A stretch of DNA of 25,094 nt from JBAYHN01 sp041666125 (GCA_041666125.1 JBAYHN010000011.1:1-25094), one strand, 5' to 3'. Numbered from the stretch's first letter, positions 8,047-15,956 are shown. The notes: generated by a model from the sequence alone, not told the origin. Translations and numbers: made by a program.

Positions 8047-9225
8047 TTATGATTTTACTAGCTGCAATTTCGGGAAAACCGTCGTCACTAAAATCAACAG
8101 TGCAATAACCGCGCAAATGCTTCCAAATAAAAATGGAACTTGTACGCCAACCATTTTCCACAAAAGTCCGGCGATCACGCTTGCAGGTAATTGAAATAAT
8201 CCAATTGTTGTGTGAGTTAATCCAAGCATGGTCCCTTTTAATTGCGGGTCCGAAATTTGCACGGTAATTGTTTTTTGAATGCTGTCGGTCATTGCGGAAA
8301 AAACTCCATATAGTGGGAATAATAACCACATAAAAATTCCGGATGGTGCGAGTGAAAATCCCAAGTATGTAACTGCAAAAACCGCATAGCCGCCGACCAT
8401 TATTTTTTGTGGGCCGATTATGTCTGCGAGTCTGCCGATTGGAGTTGCCAGTGCGGCGAAAACTATATTGGACAAAGCATAAAGGACCGGTATAAGCCCG
8501 ATTGCGACGCCTAAGTTTTCTGCGCGAAGAAATAAGAATGAATCGGAAGAATTTCCAAGTGTGAAAATCGCGAGTGAAAGTAAAAAGAATTTATAATGTC
8601 GTGGAAGGAGTTTTAATGAAAGGCTAGGGAATTCTTTTTTTACGTGTATGTCGGGCTTTTTTTCTTTTACAAAAAATATCAATGTAAGTAATGCAAAAAA
8701 GGAAGCAACGAAAGAAAATAAAAACAAATGTCTTATATTGTTGTTTAAGATCGGCAATAAAATAAGAGCCAAAAGTGGGCCGGCTACTGCGCCAAGCGTA
8801 TCCATCATTTTATGGAAACCAAAAGCCAATCCAAGATTCTCCGGCGCCGTTGATTCTGCGATTAGTGCATCGCGAGGAGCCATTCTAATTCCTTTTCCAA
8901 CTCTGTCTGAAAATCTAACAAAAAGCACATGCCATGGAGATTGTGCAAAAGCCATCATTGGCTTAGCGAGCATAGAAAGTCCATAACCCAGAACCGTTAA
9001 ACTCTTTCGTTTTCTTAATTTGTCCGAAGCCCAGCCGGAAAAAACTTTCATTAAGCTGGCTGTAGATTCCGCAATGCCTTCAATCAAGCCAACCATTGGG
9101 AGTGAAGCGCCGAGCACCTTTGTCAAAAAAACCGGGATTAGCGGATAAACCATGTCCGTGCTGGCATCATTCAAAAAGCTCACGACTCCCATTGCCTTAA
9201 CATTTCTCGAAAGTTTTATTTTCAT
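8047..9225 (-). CDS. Major facilitator superfamily transporter
   Basis: The 392-residue product has the hydrophobic profile of about twelve transmembrane helices in two halves. A charged central loop (KEKKPDIHVKKE) falls near residue 195. The loop after helix 2 (GWASDKLRKRK) is the MFS motif A. The sequence DRVGKGIRMAPRDALIA after helix 4 is typical of a bacterial MFS subgroup often annotated as multidrug or unknown-substrate exporters. The substrate cannot be deduced. The start codon lies 4 bp after the stop of the upstream EF-Tu-domain-2-like gene, so the two genes are almost certainly one operon and the MFS gene probably depends on translational coupling. No Shine-Dalgarno sequence is visible in the junction. 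Confidence 0.9.
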   Translation of the reverse strand: MKIKLSRNVKAMGVVSFLNDASTDMVYPLIPVFLTKVLGASLPMVGLIEGIAESTASLMKVFSGWASDKLRKRKSLTVLGYGLSMLAKPMMAFAQSPWHVLFVRFSDRVGKGIRMAPRDALIAESTAPENLGLAFGFHKMMDTLGAVAGPLLALILLPILNNNIRHLFLFSFVASFFALLTLIFFVKEKKPDIHVKKEFPSLSLKLLPRHYKFFLLSLAIFTLGNSSDSFLFLRAENLGVAIGLIPVLYALSNIVFAALATPIGRLADIIGPQKIMVGGYAVFAVTYLGFSLAPSGIFMWLLFPLYGVFSAMTDSIQKTITVQISDPQLKGTMLGLTHTTIGLFQLPASVIAGLLWKMVGVQVPFLFGSICAVIALLILVTTVFPKLQLVKS

Positions 9226-9229
9226 GGGC

Positions 9230-10039
9230 CTATCTTATCACCTCACAGCCTATGCGTGGAATTGCATTTAATTTAATTCCAATTTCACTGCCTTTGCCGG
9301 CTTTAAATACCGGCTCGCGATCAATTTCCATTGAGTCTACAACTTGCTCGTAGCTTTCGCCGTCAGCAGTTTCGTAGGTTATGCAATCGCCGACAGATAA
9401 AATCCCGGAAAGGCTTATAACCCCAACGTGAATTTTTTCGAAATAATGGGTTACTGATCCTATTATTTTTGTTTTCACGGATGTGGCTTTTTTGCGCAGC
9501 GTGCGAGTTTTAGGCAAAGGTTCATCATCAATTAGTGGTGCGTCGAATGTATTCTCCGGCTCAATTATTTCTTCTTCTTCCATTGGCATAAGTCGTGATG
9601 ACGCCTCTTGTTCAATAATTGGTTCATCAAAAGTAGGTTGCGAAATTTTTGTAATCCTCGGGCTGGAACTAAATGCATTTTGGACGTTTATTTTTGGCAG
9701 AGGGCGTGGTTTTTTTTCTGTTCTTATTGCCCTGGCTTCCCTGGATCTTTCTCCAATTACTTCGGTAAGTCTGCGCTCGGTTAATGTTGCGACCAGGCTT
9801 TTCCTTCTTTGTGGTTGTGGTTTTGATTTTTCAAATTCCAAGGCTGACTGTGCATAAGCATCCCTTACAATCTGTGCGGTAGTTCGTGGCGTTTTTGAAA
9901 GTCCCGGCGCCGGTATTCCGGCATTCTTCCGATCAAGAGCAGTCAAAACCAGCGGGCGTTTTGCCTTAACCGTTTGAATCTTCCTCGTCCTCATGAACGC
10001 AGGAATTTTCAATATATTTGGATCCCGCGATAGTGGCAT
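9230..10039 (-). CDS. Disordered basic protein fused to a C-terminal EF-Tu domain-2-like beta-barrel
   Basis: Residues 191-269 (starting KIIGSVTHYFEKIHVGVI) match the small stand-alone 'translation elongation factor-like' domain, a relative of domain 2 of EF-Tu and of the C-terminal domain of some U32 proteins. Conserved points are the xIGxVTHYF opening, a VGD turn, the QxVxSMxID segment and the AxxGxEIGIKL segment. The first 190 residues are low-complexity: basic and proline-rich to about 125, then acidic (EEEEIIEPE) to about 175, and probably disordered. No GTPase domain is present. The domain often binds RNA or ribosomal partners in its relatives, so a nucleic-acid or ribosome-linked role is possible but unproven. 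It is the first gene of an operon with the MFS transporter, and its ATG lies only 6 bp after a -10 box. Confidence 0.8.
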   Translation of the reverse strand: MPLSRDPNILKIPAFMRTRKIQTVKAKRPLVLTALDRKNAGIPAPGLSKTPRTTAQIVRDAYAQSALEFEKSKPQPQRRKSLVATLTERRLTEVIGERSREARAIRTEKKPRPLPKINVQNAFSSSPRITKISQPTFDEPIIEQEASSRLMPMEEEEIIEPENTFDAPLIDDEPLPKTRTLRKKATSVKTKIIGSVTHYFEKIHVGVISLSGILSVGDCITYETADGESYEQVVDSMEIDREPVFKAGKGSEIGIKLNAIPRIGCEVIR

Positions 10040-10045
10040 GGCTCA

Positions 10046-10054
10046 ATTGTACCA
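10046..10054 (-). promoter_or_regulatory. Extended -10 promoter giving a probable leaderless mRNA
   Basis: On the minus strand TGG followed by TACAAT forms an extended -10 element, and the ATG begins 7 bases after the box. Transcription would start at or next to the A of the ATG. The terminator of the previous gene lies immediately upstream, so this gene needs its own promoter here. Confidence 0.5.
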
Positions 10055-10066
10055 AAAAAGCAAAAT

Positions 10067-10099
10067 AAAAACCGCCCGGATGTCTTAAGGGCGGTTTTT
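10067..10099 (-). terminator. Rho-independent terminator after the secreted helical protein gene
   Basis: A perfect 11-bp stem (AAAAACCGCCC with GGGCGGTTTTT) encloses an 11-base loop, and the A/T ends give a U-tract on either strand. It lies 14 bp beyond the stop of the gene that ends at 10114. Confidence 0.9.
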
Positions 10100-10113
10100 A
10101 AGGTAGGAAGTTA

Positions 10114-10581
10114 TTATAACTGTGAATCTGTTCCTGCAGACTCATTGTCAATTTTTACGTTGCCGCTTAATTTGCAAAGAGTTTTGCCGCCGTTAAATGT
10201 TTGCCATGCGGCCTTTTTTGCAATTTTAAGATTCTTTCTTTCCTGTTTGAATGCTTTTTTGTAGGCTGCCCATGCGTCTTTTGTAGCCTGTTTTACTTCT
10301 TGTTGAGTTGTTTTTGTCCAAGCTTGTTTTAGCGCTACTTTTCTGGCTTCAAGCGCTGCTTTTACGTTTGTTGAATACGTTGTGAATGCTGTGATTATTG
10401 ACGCGTCCCTTGTTTCTAGTGCTGTTCCCACACAAGCACCAACTTCTGCAGATATGACCTGGTTTGCGACTGCTTTGTCTCCATGATTCTCTCTATTGTT
10501 GTCGTTTTGTGCAAAAGCTGGTACAGCTAGCACAGCAAAGAGAGCCAAAGAGAGGCCCATCGCGGTAATACGTTTGAACAT
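10114..10581 (-). CDS. Secreted Lys/Ala-rich helical protein, unknown function
   Basis: The 155-residue precursor has a clear signal peptide: KR at the N-terminus, a hydrophobic core, and an AFA cleavage site after residue 24. The mature part is rich in Ala, Lys and Gln and is likely one or two long amphipathic helices. It contains two Cys (in GACVG and TLCKL) that could form a disulfide clamping the ends. No family is recognised. The protein is expected outside the cytoplasmic membrane. The gene has its own terminator and is divergent from the SDR gene, so it is probably monocistronic. The start ATG is preceded by an AT-rich stretch without a Shine-Dalgarno sequence. Confidence 0.8.
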   Translation of the reverse strand: MFKRITAMGLSLALFAVLAVPAFAQNDNNRENHGDKAVANQVISAEVGACVGTALETRDASIITAFTTYSTNVKAALEARKVALKQAWTKTTQQEVKQATKDAWAAYKKAFKQERKNLKIAKKAAWQTFNGGKTLCKLSGNVKIDNESAGTDSQL

Positions 10582-10643
10582 AGTTACGTTTTGTTAAGAA
10601 ATAAATCGTTAATTATTACAGCGGTGTTTGGGGAATTGTTACA

Positions 10644-10673
10644 TTGTTGATGTTGCAATAAAAAGTCTATAAT
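10644..10673 (+). promoter_or_regulatory. Sigma-70-type promoter of the SDR gene
   Basis: TTGTTG at 10644-10649 and TATAAT at 10668-10673 are 18 bases apart. The predicted start near 10680 leaves about 24 bases before the ATG at 10704. Confidence 0.6.
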
Positions 10674-10703
10674 AAAAATGTCGAAAGTTGGTTCTATTAT
10701 TTA

Positions 10704-11510
10704 ATGATTAAATATATGGCAACTACACCGTTGAGTTCTATTTTAAATCTTGCTGGTAAAACGGCAATTGTAACCGGTGGGGCTGTTGGAATTGGTGGTG
10801 GAATTGTTTATCGTTTGGCGGAGGCCGGTGCAAATGTTTTGATTGCAGACATGAATGAGGAAAATGCCAAAAAAACTGCGCAGGAGTTAACTGCAAAAGG
10901 TTGGAAAGTTTCTGCTCTTAAAGTGGATGTTTCGCAAGAAGAAGATGTAAAGAAAATGATTGCGGAGGCAGTGAAGGTGTTTGGTGGCGTGGATATTTTT
11001 GTGAATAATGCAGGAATTTATCCGTCTATTTTGGTTCAAAATATGAGTGCTGCGGATTTTGACAAAGTGATTTCGGTGAATTTGAAAGGAGTTTTTATGT
11101 GCACAAAATATGCTGCTGATCAGATGATCAAACAGGGGAAAGGCGGCAAAATAATAAATGTAACTTCGATTGATGCTCTGCATCCTTCTACTGCCGGTTT
11201 GGCGCATTATGATTCTTCCAAGCATGGTGTTTGGGGATTTACCAAAAACACGGCGCTGGAATATTCCGCCCACAAGATTTGGATAAATGCAGTAGCTCCT
11301 GGTTACATTGCAACTCCTGGCACAGGGGCTTCGCAAGAGAAGAGTCCGGAGATGATTAAGGTTATAGAGGCAATGACTGCAAAAATTCCAATGAAAAGGC
11401 CTGGCGAACCGGATGATATCGGAAAGGCTGTGCTGTTTTTAGCTTCAGAATTATCTTCTTATATGACAGGCGAGCAAATTGTTGTAGATGGAGGAATTCT
11501 ACTGTCTTAA
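10704..11510 (+). CDS. Short-chain dehydrogenase/reductase (classical SDR)
   Basis: The 268-residue product has the complete classical SDR signature: the cofactor-binding TGGAVGIG at 24-31, NNAG at 101-104, and the catalytic set Ser155, Tyr169 and Lys173 (Y-x3-K). The acidic Asp49 after the second beta strand favours NAD(H) over NADP(H). The ending (YMTGEQIVVDGG) is typical of FabG and glucose-1-dehydrogenase relatives. The enzyme would oxidise or reduce an alcohol/ketone pair in the cytoplasm; the substrate is not predictable. The start may be the ATG at 10704 or the one at 10716 (MATTPLSS). The last 4 bp overlap the convergent lipoprotein gene. Confidence 0.92.
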   Translation: MIKYMATTPLSSILNLAGKTAIVTGGAVGIGGGIVYRLAEAGANVLIADMNEENAKKTAQELTAKGWKVSALKVDVSQEEDVKKMIAEAVKVFGGVDIFVNNAGIYPSILVQNMSAADFDKVISVNLKGVFMCTKYAADQMIKQGKGGKIINVTSIDALHPSTAGLAHYDSSKHGVWGFTKNTALEYSAHKIWINAVAPGYIATPGTGASQEKSPEMIKVIEAMTAKIPMKRPGEPDDIGKAVLFLASELSSYMTGEQIVVDGGILLS

Positions 11511-12112
11511 TTAAACGGCGTCGCGTCGCAATTGTTGCTTTCTTGCGGACAGCTTAGCTGCATCCATTCATAAAATGTTGCAGGTTTTCCGTTAATTGCA
11601 TGTACAACATTATTTATTCCTGGCAGGTTTTTTAGTGTGTCGTTTACCGGAGACAAAAAAGATGCACTGCCGCAACTTGTGCCGGCGTTTGAAATTGCCA
11701 TGCGCATATCGAGCCAATTTACATATGCGGTTCCATTTATAACTTTTACACTTTTTAAATTCGCAGAAGTTGCCGGTGTTATCCAGAAAAAATCTTTTAG
11801 CCCGGTTGCTTTTTCCGCTTCCGTTGGGCCTTTGAATAATTCCATCATTGCCAGGTATGCGAGGTTGTCTGATTTTGTCACTTCACGAGTGGCAGGATCA
11901 GTCTTTGAACAAGATACAAAATCCGCATTATTTTTTTCGGATGGAAAAAAGACGCTAATGGTTACAGTTTGATTTTGTTCGACTTCGGCTGGTGTGTTCG
12001 CTGTATCCGCTTTATCCTCATTTTGTGGGTTTTGAGAGCTTTGAAAACTGATAGAGCAGGAAGAAATTGCCAAGACAAAGACTAACATTGAAACAAAAAG
12101 TATTTTTTTCAT
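11507..12112 (-). CDS. GerMN-domain lipoprotein
   Basis: The 201-residue precursor starts with a lipoprotein signal peptide: KK, a hydrophobic core, then I-S-S-Cys19 as the lipobox. A low-complexity linker (about 22-48) follows, then a GerMN-like domain at about 50-185. The recognisable core is MMELFKGPTEAEKA, then NGTAYVNW and a final TLKNLPGINNVVHAING. GerMN domains were named from the spore protein GerM but occur widely in envelope lipoproteins of non-sporulating bacteria, so sporulation is not implied. The protein should be anchored to the outer face of the cytoplasmic membrane. A minus-strand TATAAT lies about 40 bp before the ATG (plus positions 12151-12156), with no good -35 box. Confidence 0.85.
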   Translation of the reverse strand: MKKILFVSMLVFVLAISSCSISFQSSQNPQNEDKADTANTPAEVEQNQTVTISVFFPSEKNNADFVSCSKTDPATREVTKSDNLAYLAMMELFKGPTEAEKATGLKDFFWITPATSANLKSVKVINGTAYVNWLDMRMAISNAGTSCGSASFLSPVNDTLKNLPGINNVVHAINGKPATFYEWMQLSCPQESNNCDATPFN

Positions 12113-12133
12113 ATATGATTTATTACAGGTTAT

Positions 12134-12162
12134 TTGCTTAAGCGTTACTGATTATATACAAT
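12134..12162 (+). promoter_or_regulatory. Sigma-70-type promoter of the kinase-dCMP deaminase gene
   Basis: TTGCTT at 12134-12139 and TACAAT at 12157-12162 are 17 bases apart. The predicted start near 12169 leaves a leader of about 17 bases. It overlaps a minus-strand TATAAT that could serve the divergent lipoprotein gene. Confidence 0.5.
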
Positions 12163-12185
12163 TAGCCTCCTCTAAATAAGATAAT

Positions 12186-13211
12186 ATGTATATAGGACTT
12201 ACAGGTTATATGGGTAGTGGGAAGGGGACTTGTGCGGAATATTTTAAAACAAGGGGACTTAAGTATATTTCGCTTTCTGATGCGGTTCGCAAGGAAGCAA
12301 CTGTGCGTGGCCTTGAGCATACGCGTGAAAATTTACAAAATACAGGTAATGATATGCGAAATTCCGGTGGTGCAGGGGTTTTGGGGCTAAAAATAAGGGA
12401 AGAAATTCTTAGTCAGCCATCTGCAAATTGGATTATTGATGGAGTTCGCAATCCGGCAGAGATAGTGGAGTTGCGTAAGCTTGGTGATTTTAATTTAATT
12501 GGAGTTACGGCGAGTCGGGAAATGCTTATTAAAAGGATGATGGAACGTGGGAGAGATAGTGAAAAAAAGCTTACGGAGGCGGAAATTATTGAAAAGTTGG
12601 AGAGAGAAGGTGGGAAAGGCGAGCCGGAAAGCGGCCAGCAGATTACAAAATGTTTTGATTTGTCTGATTTTACAATTATTAATAATGGGACTTTTGTGGA
12701 GTTGGAGGCCAAATTGGATCATTTTGTTGGGCTTTTGACCGGTAAGGCCAGGCCGAGTTTTGATGAGATTTTTATGGAGATCTCTTATGCGTGGGCAAAA
12801 AGAGCGACCTGTTTGAGGCGCAAAGTTGGTGCGGTTTTGGCGAAAGATAAACAGCAATTAACTGCTGGATATAATGGTGCACCGCGAGGATTACCGCATT
12901 GTGCCGAGCTTGGCGGATGTTTGAGGGAAAAATTGGGAATTCCTTCTGGCCAGCGCCACGAATTGTGTCGTGGTACACATGCCGAACAGAATGCAATAAC
13001 TCAAGCTGCAAAGTTTGGAATAAATATTGAAGGCGCCACTCTTTATTGCAACACTTATCCGTGTGTGATTTGTACAAAAATGATCTTGAATGCCGGAATT
13101 AAGAGGGTGGTTTATGATTCTTCTTATGATGATGCGCTTTCGAGAGAATTACTAGGCAGCCAGAAAATTTTGGAAGTCGTGAGATATGAAGGGAAAAAAT
13201 TTAAGTGCTAG
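12186..13211 (+). CDS. Fusion of a P-loop nucleotide kinase-like domain and deoxycytidylate deaminase
   Basis: The 341-residue protein has two domains. Residues 1-185 form a P-loop kinase-like domain with GYMGSGKG at 7-14, an IIDGVRNP strand-D turn at 83-90 and an arginine-rich lid near 110-125. It resembles dephospho-CoA kinase/NMP kinases. Residues 190-341 form a zinc-dependent dCMP deaminase with HAEQ (His265, catalytic Glu267) and PCVIC (Cys293, Cys296). It also has the Cys-containing loop CLREKLGIPSGQRHELC found in this family. The deaminase converts dCMP to dUMP, the precursor for thymidylate synthesis. The kinase-like part could phosphorylate or sense a nucleotide; the fusion implies that the two act together. 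Similar fusions are known for dCMP deaminases elsewhere. The gene converges on guanine deaminase 25 bp away. Confidence 0.88.
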   Translation: MYIGLTGYMGSGKGTCAEYFKTRGLKYISLSDAVRKEATVRGLEHTRENLQNTGNDMRNSGGAGVLGLKIREEILSQPSANWIIDGVRNPAEIVELRKLGDFNLIGVTASREMLIKRMMERGRDSEKKLTEAEIIEKLEREGGKGEPESGQQITKCFDLSDFTIINNGTFVELEAKLDHFVGLLTGKARPSFDEIFMEISYAWAKRATCLRRKVGAVLAKDKQQLTAGYNGAPRGLPHCAELGGCLREKLGIPSGQRHELCRGTHAEQNAITQAAKFGINIEGATLYCNTYPCVICTKMILNAGIKRVVYDSSYDDALSRELLGSQKILEVVRYEGKKFKC

Positions 13212-13219
13212 GGCTGATT

Positions 13220-13238
13220 TGTGCGCGCGCACATTTTT
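13220..13238 (+). terminator. Probable terminator between convergent deaminase genes
   Basis: A GC-rich palindrome (TGTGCGCGCGCACA, 13220-13233) is followed by five T. The usable hairpin is a 5-bp stem with a 4-base loop. The T-run overlaps the guaD stop codon at 13237-13239. Confidence 0.45.
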
Positions 13239-13719
13239 AATAAAGCTTCCCACCGAGTTTTTGCCAGTCGGTAAAAATTTGGGTTCCTTCGCTTTCAAGT
13301 TCATTGCGGTGAACAAGTTTGATTTTTCTTTTCTCCGGAGATTTGTCTAATTCCTTATAAATAAAATCATCATCAAAGCCGACGCGCGCCGCAGTTTTTT
13401 TATCTACGCAATAATAAATTTCTTTTACGTTTGCCCAGTAAGCCGTTGTTAGACACATTGGGCAAGGTTCGCTGCTTGCAATCAAAATACAATCTTCAAT
13501 ATGCGGGCTTTTTAGTTTTTTGCATGCGGCGCGCAGCGCATTCACTTCGGCATGGCACGTTGGATCATTGTTTTTTAAAACCGTGTTGTGGCCTTTTGAA
13601 ATAACTTTTCCTCCCTTAACAACTACTGCCCCAAAAGGCCCGCCATGACCATGTTTTATCCCTAAGCGAGCCTCTTTAAAAGTTTCTCTAAAAAATTCAT
13701 TAAGATTTTTTTCTTGCAT
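13237..13719 (-). CDS. guaD: Guanine deaminase (cytidine-deaminase fold, GuaD type)
   Basis: The 160-residue product has the zinc-dependent deaminase signature: His56-Ala-Glu58 and P85-C86-P-M-C89. Features specific to the Bacillus-type guanine deaminase are the GHGGPFGAVVVK opening near 24-35, NDPTCHAEVNALR, and the C-terminal FDDDFIYKEL segment. The usual length is about 155 residues. The enzyme converts guanine to xanthine in purine salvage or catabolism. tRNA adenosine deaminase (TadA) is the main alternative, but the FDDxFIYxE segment argues for GuaD. The gene is divergent from uppP and convergent with the dCMP deaminase fusion. Confidence 0.85.
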   Translation of the reverse strand: MQEKNLNEFFRETFKEARLGIKHGHGGPFGAVVVKGGKVISKGHNTVLKNNDPTCHAEVNALRAACKKLKSPHIEDCILIASSEPCPMCLTTAYWANVKEIYYCVDKKTAARVGFDDDFIYKELDKSPEKRKIKLVHRNELESEGTQIFTDWQKLGGKLY

Positions 13720-13815
13720 GTGAATTGTGTTAAATAATGGACACTATGTATTCTACACCAAAGGAAATGCTTGGCACGTGGCGGCACATTTATCATTAAT
13801 GTATATTGTGCAGGT

Positions 13816-14592
13816 ATGGATTTTTTACAGGCGATAATTTTATCTATCATCGAAGGTATAACCGAATTCTTACCGGTTTCTTCCACCGGCCATTTGATTT
13901 TGGCTTCGAATTTTCTAAAAATTCCTCAGACTGAATTTTTAAAAAGTTTTGAGATTTTTATACAGCTCGGTGCAATTTTGGCGGTTTTAACGCTTTACTA
14001 TAAGCATTTTTTAAAGGACTGTAAAATGTTCACCAAAGTTTTGGTGGCATTTTTGCCAACCGCTGTTCTTGGTCTTGTTTTTTATAAAGTTGTTAAGCAG
14101 TTTTTGCTTGGAAATATGATGGTTACAATTGTGGCACTTTTTATTGGTGGTGTTTTATTTATAATTTTTGAAAGGTTTTATAAGGAAGAACGTCACAGCA
14201 AGATCTATGAAATTAAACATATCACTTTTGCGAAAGCGCTTTGGATGGGTCTTTTTCAGTCAATTGCCATGATTCCGGGAGTTTCGCGCTCTGCCGCAAC
14301 CATTTTTGGAGGTATGACTCTCGGGCTGGACAGAAAAACTTCTGTAGAATTTTCGTTTTTGCTCGCAATTCCAACCATGATCGCCGCAACTTCTTTTGAT
14401 ATTTATAAAAGCAGTTTTGCTTTTGCTGCTGAGGAATACTGGCTTCTTGCCGCCGGCTTTATAGGTGCATTTATTACAGCACTTTTGGCTGTCAAATTCT
14501 TCTTGAAATATATCGAAAAAAACACTTTTACATGGTTTGGAATTTATAGAATCGCAATCGCTGCAATATTCTGGATTTTGATTGTAATGTAA
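13816..14592 (+). CDS. uppP: Undecaprenyl-diphosphatase UppP (BacA)
   Basis: The 258-residue integral membrane protein carries both UppP signatures: EGITEFLPVSSTGH at 13-26 and the PGVSRSAATI motif in the middle. About eight hydrophobic segments follow the family pattern, and the length is normal. UppP dephosphorylates undecaprenyl diphosphate to the carrier used for peptidoglycan and other wall polymers, and confers bacitracin resistance. The reading frame is open back to 13771, but those 15 extra residues are polar and outside the family alignment. I therefore chose the ATG at 13816, where the protein opens MDFLQAIILSIIEG as usual. Confidence 0.95.
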   Translation: MDFLQAIILSIIEGITEFLPVSSTGHLILASNFLKIPQTEFLKSFEIFIQLGAILAVLTLYYKHFLKDCKMFTKVLVAFLPTAVLGLVFYKVVKQFLLGNMMVTIVALFIGGVLFIIFERFYKEERHSKIYEIKHITFAKALWMGLFQSIAMIPGVSRSAATIFGGMTLGLDRKTSVEFSFLLAIPTMIAATSFDIYKSSFAFAAEEYWLLAAGFIGAFITALLAVKFFLKYIEKNTFTWFGIYRIAIAAIFWILIVM

Positions 14593-14616
14593 GCCTTCTT
14601 AATCTGTATTGAATTC

Positions 14617-14625
14617 TGCTACAAT
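14617..14625 (+). promoter_or_regulatory. Extended -10 element before the thioredoxin-DsbD fusion gene
   Basis: TGC precedes TACAAT (14620-14625), an extended -10 element. No good -35 box is visible. It lies 34 bp before the ATG at 14660. Confidence 0.4.
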
Positions 14626-14659
14626 GTGTTTACCTTATTTGTTTTAAAGATTTAATAAT

Positions 14660-15949
14660 ATGAAAATCATAAAAGTATTAGTTTTGGGCCTTGCGGTTCT
14701 TTTTATTGGCAGTACGATGTTTTTTAGCGGAACGGCTTCAGCTCAATTTACAGAAGAGAAAAAGGTAAATATGTATTTTTTCTGGGGAGATGGCTGTCCT
14801 CATTGCGCGGATGAAATAAAGTTTTTGATACCGTTAATGAAGAAATATCCAAGATTGAATGTTTATGATTTTGAAACGTGGAAGCATCAAGAAAATCTGA
14901 ATTTGATGGTAAAGGTGGCAACTGCGCTAGAGGTAACAAATGGTGGAGTACCATTAACTGTGATTGGCGATAAATATGTGGTCGGTTATATGAGTGACGA
15001 AACGACCGGTAAGGCTTTAGAAGAAAGGGTTCAGCAGTGTTTAAAAGGCTCATGTACAGATGAAATTGCTAAACTTGTGGGTGTATCTGGTAGAACACCT
15101 AATCAAATCAAGTTGGAAGGGGAAGATACTCAAAAACCTGCGGATACTGTGAATGGTGGCAACGAGTTAGTTAATTCTGGATCCGGTACGGATGCTGCGC
15201 TAAAAACAATTAAAGTGCCACTTTTTGGGGAGATTTCTATTGGTAATCTTTCTTTGCCTGTCTTAACTGTTCTTTTTGGCGTATTGGATGGATTTAATCC
15301 ATGCGCAATGTGGACGCTGATATTTTTGATAGGGCTTATGCTTGGTATGGAAAACAAGACACGCATGTGGATTTTGGGTTCTGCTTTTATTGCGGCTTCC
15401 GCCGGTATTTATTTCTTGTTTATGTCTGCCTGGCTTAATGCGATTCTATTTTTGGGTTTTGTAATATGGATTCGCCTTGGAATTGCGGTAGTGGCAATTG
15501 GTGCCGGTCTTTATAATTTGCGTGAATATGTACTTAATAAAGATGGCGTGTGTAAGGTCACTGCGAGCGAAGAGAGGCGCAGTAGATTTGAAAAAATAAA
15601 GAAAATTGTATATGAAAAGAGTTTTTGGATGGCTTTTGTGGGGATTATTTTGTTAGCCGCTGCTGTGAATACGGTTGAGCTCATTTGTTCAGCTGGATTC
15701 CCGGCCATTTATACACAGATTCTTTCTATGAATAATCTGCCTTCATGGCAGTATTATGGGTACATTCTCGGCTACATTTTCTTCTTCATGATTGATGATT
15801 TAATTGTATTTATTATTGCGATGCTTACATTGCAAGTTACTGGCATTACTACAAAATACGTTAAATTCTCATATCTGGTTGGAGGAATCTTAATGCTTAT
15901 AATCGGCACTTTGCTAATGTTTAAGCCGGAGTGGCTGACGTTTTCATAA
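14660..15949 (+). CDS. Secreted thioredoxin-fold domain fused to a DsbD/CcdA-like membrane domain
   Basis: The 429-residue protein begins with a signal peptide cleaved after ASA at residue 28. A thioredoxin/glutaredoxin-fold domain follows (about 33-140), with the redox motif Cys46-Pro-His-Cys49, the cis-proline at Pro98 and a second Cys pair at 127/132. After a polar linker, residues 195-429 form a polytopic membrane domain with about six hydrophobic segments. It has the paired Cys215 (in GFNPCAMW) and Cys343 (in ELICSAGFPAIY), the two positions used by DsbD/CcdA to carry electrons across the membrane. The protein probably moves reducing equivalents from cytoplasmic thioredoxin to an external thiol domain. 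In DsbD the thioredoxin domain is at the C-terminus; here it is N-terminal. The gene stands alone and is followed by an inverted-repeat element. Confidence 0.88.
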   Translation: MKIIKVLVLGLAVLFIGSTMFFSGTASAQFTEEKKVNMYFFWGDGCPHCADEIKFLIPLMKKYPRLNVYDFETWKHQENLNLMVKVATALEVTNGGVPLTVIGDKYVVGYMSDETTGKALEERVQQCLKGSCTDEIAKLVGVSGRTPNQIKLEGEDTQKPADTVNGGNELVNSGSGTDAALKTIKVPLFGEISIGNLSLPVLTVLFGVLDGFNPCAMWTLIFLIGLMLGMENKTRMWILGSAFIAASAGIYFLFMSAWLNAILFLGFVIWIRLGIAVVAIGAGLYNLREYVLNKDGVCKVTASEERRSRFEKIKKIVYEKSFWMAFVGIILLAAAVNTVELICSAGFPAIYTQILSMNNLPSWQYYGYILGYIFFFMIDDLIVFIIAMLTLQVTGITTKYVKFSYLVGGILMLIIGTLLMFKPEWLTFS

Positions 15950-15956
15950 GATTGGC

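Noticed and set aside
13771..13815. Longer start for uppP
   Set aside because: The added residues are polar and absent from the family; the conserved opening begins at 13816.
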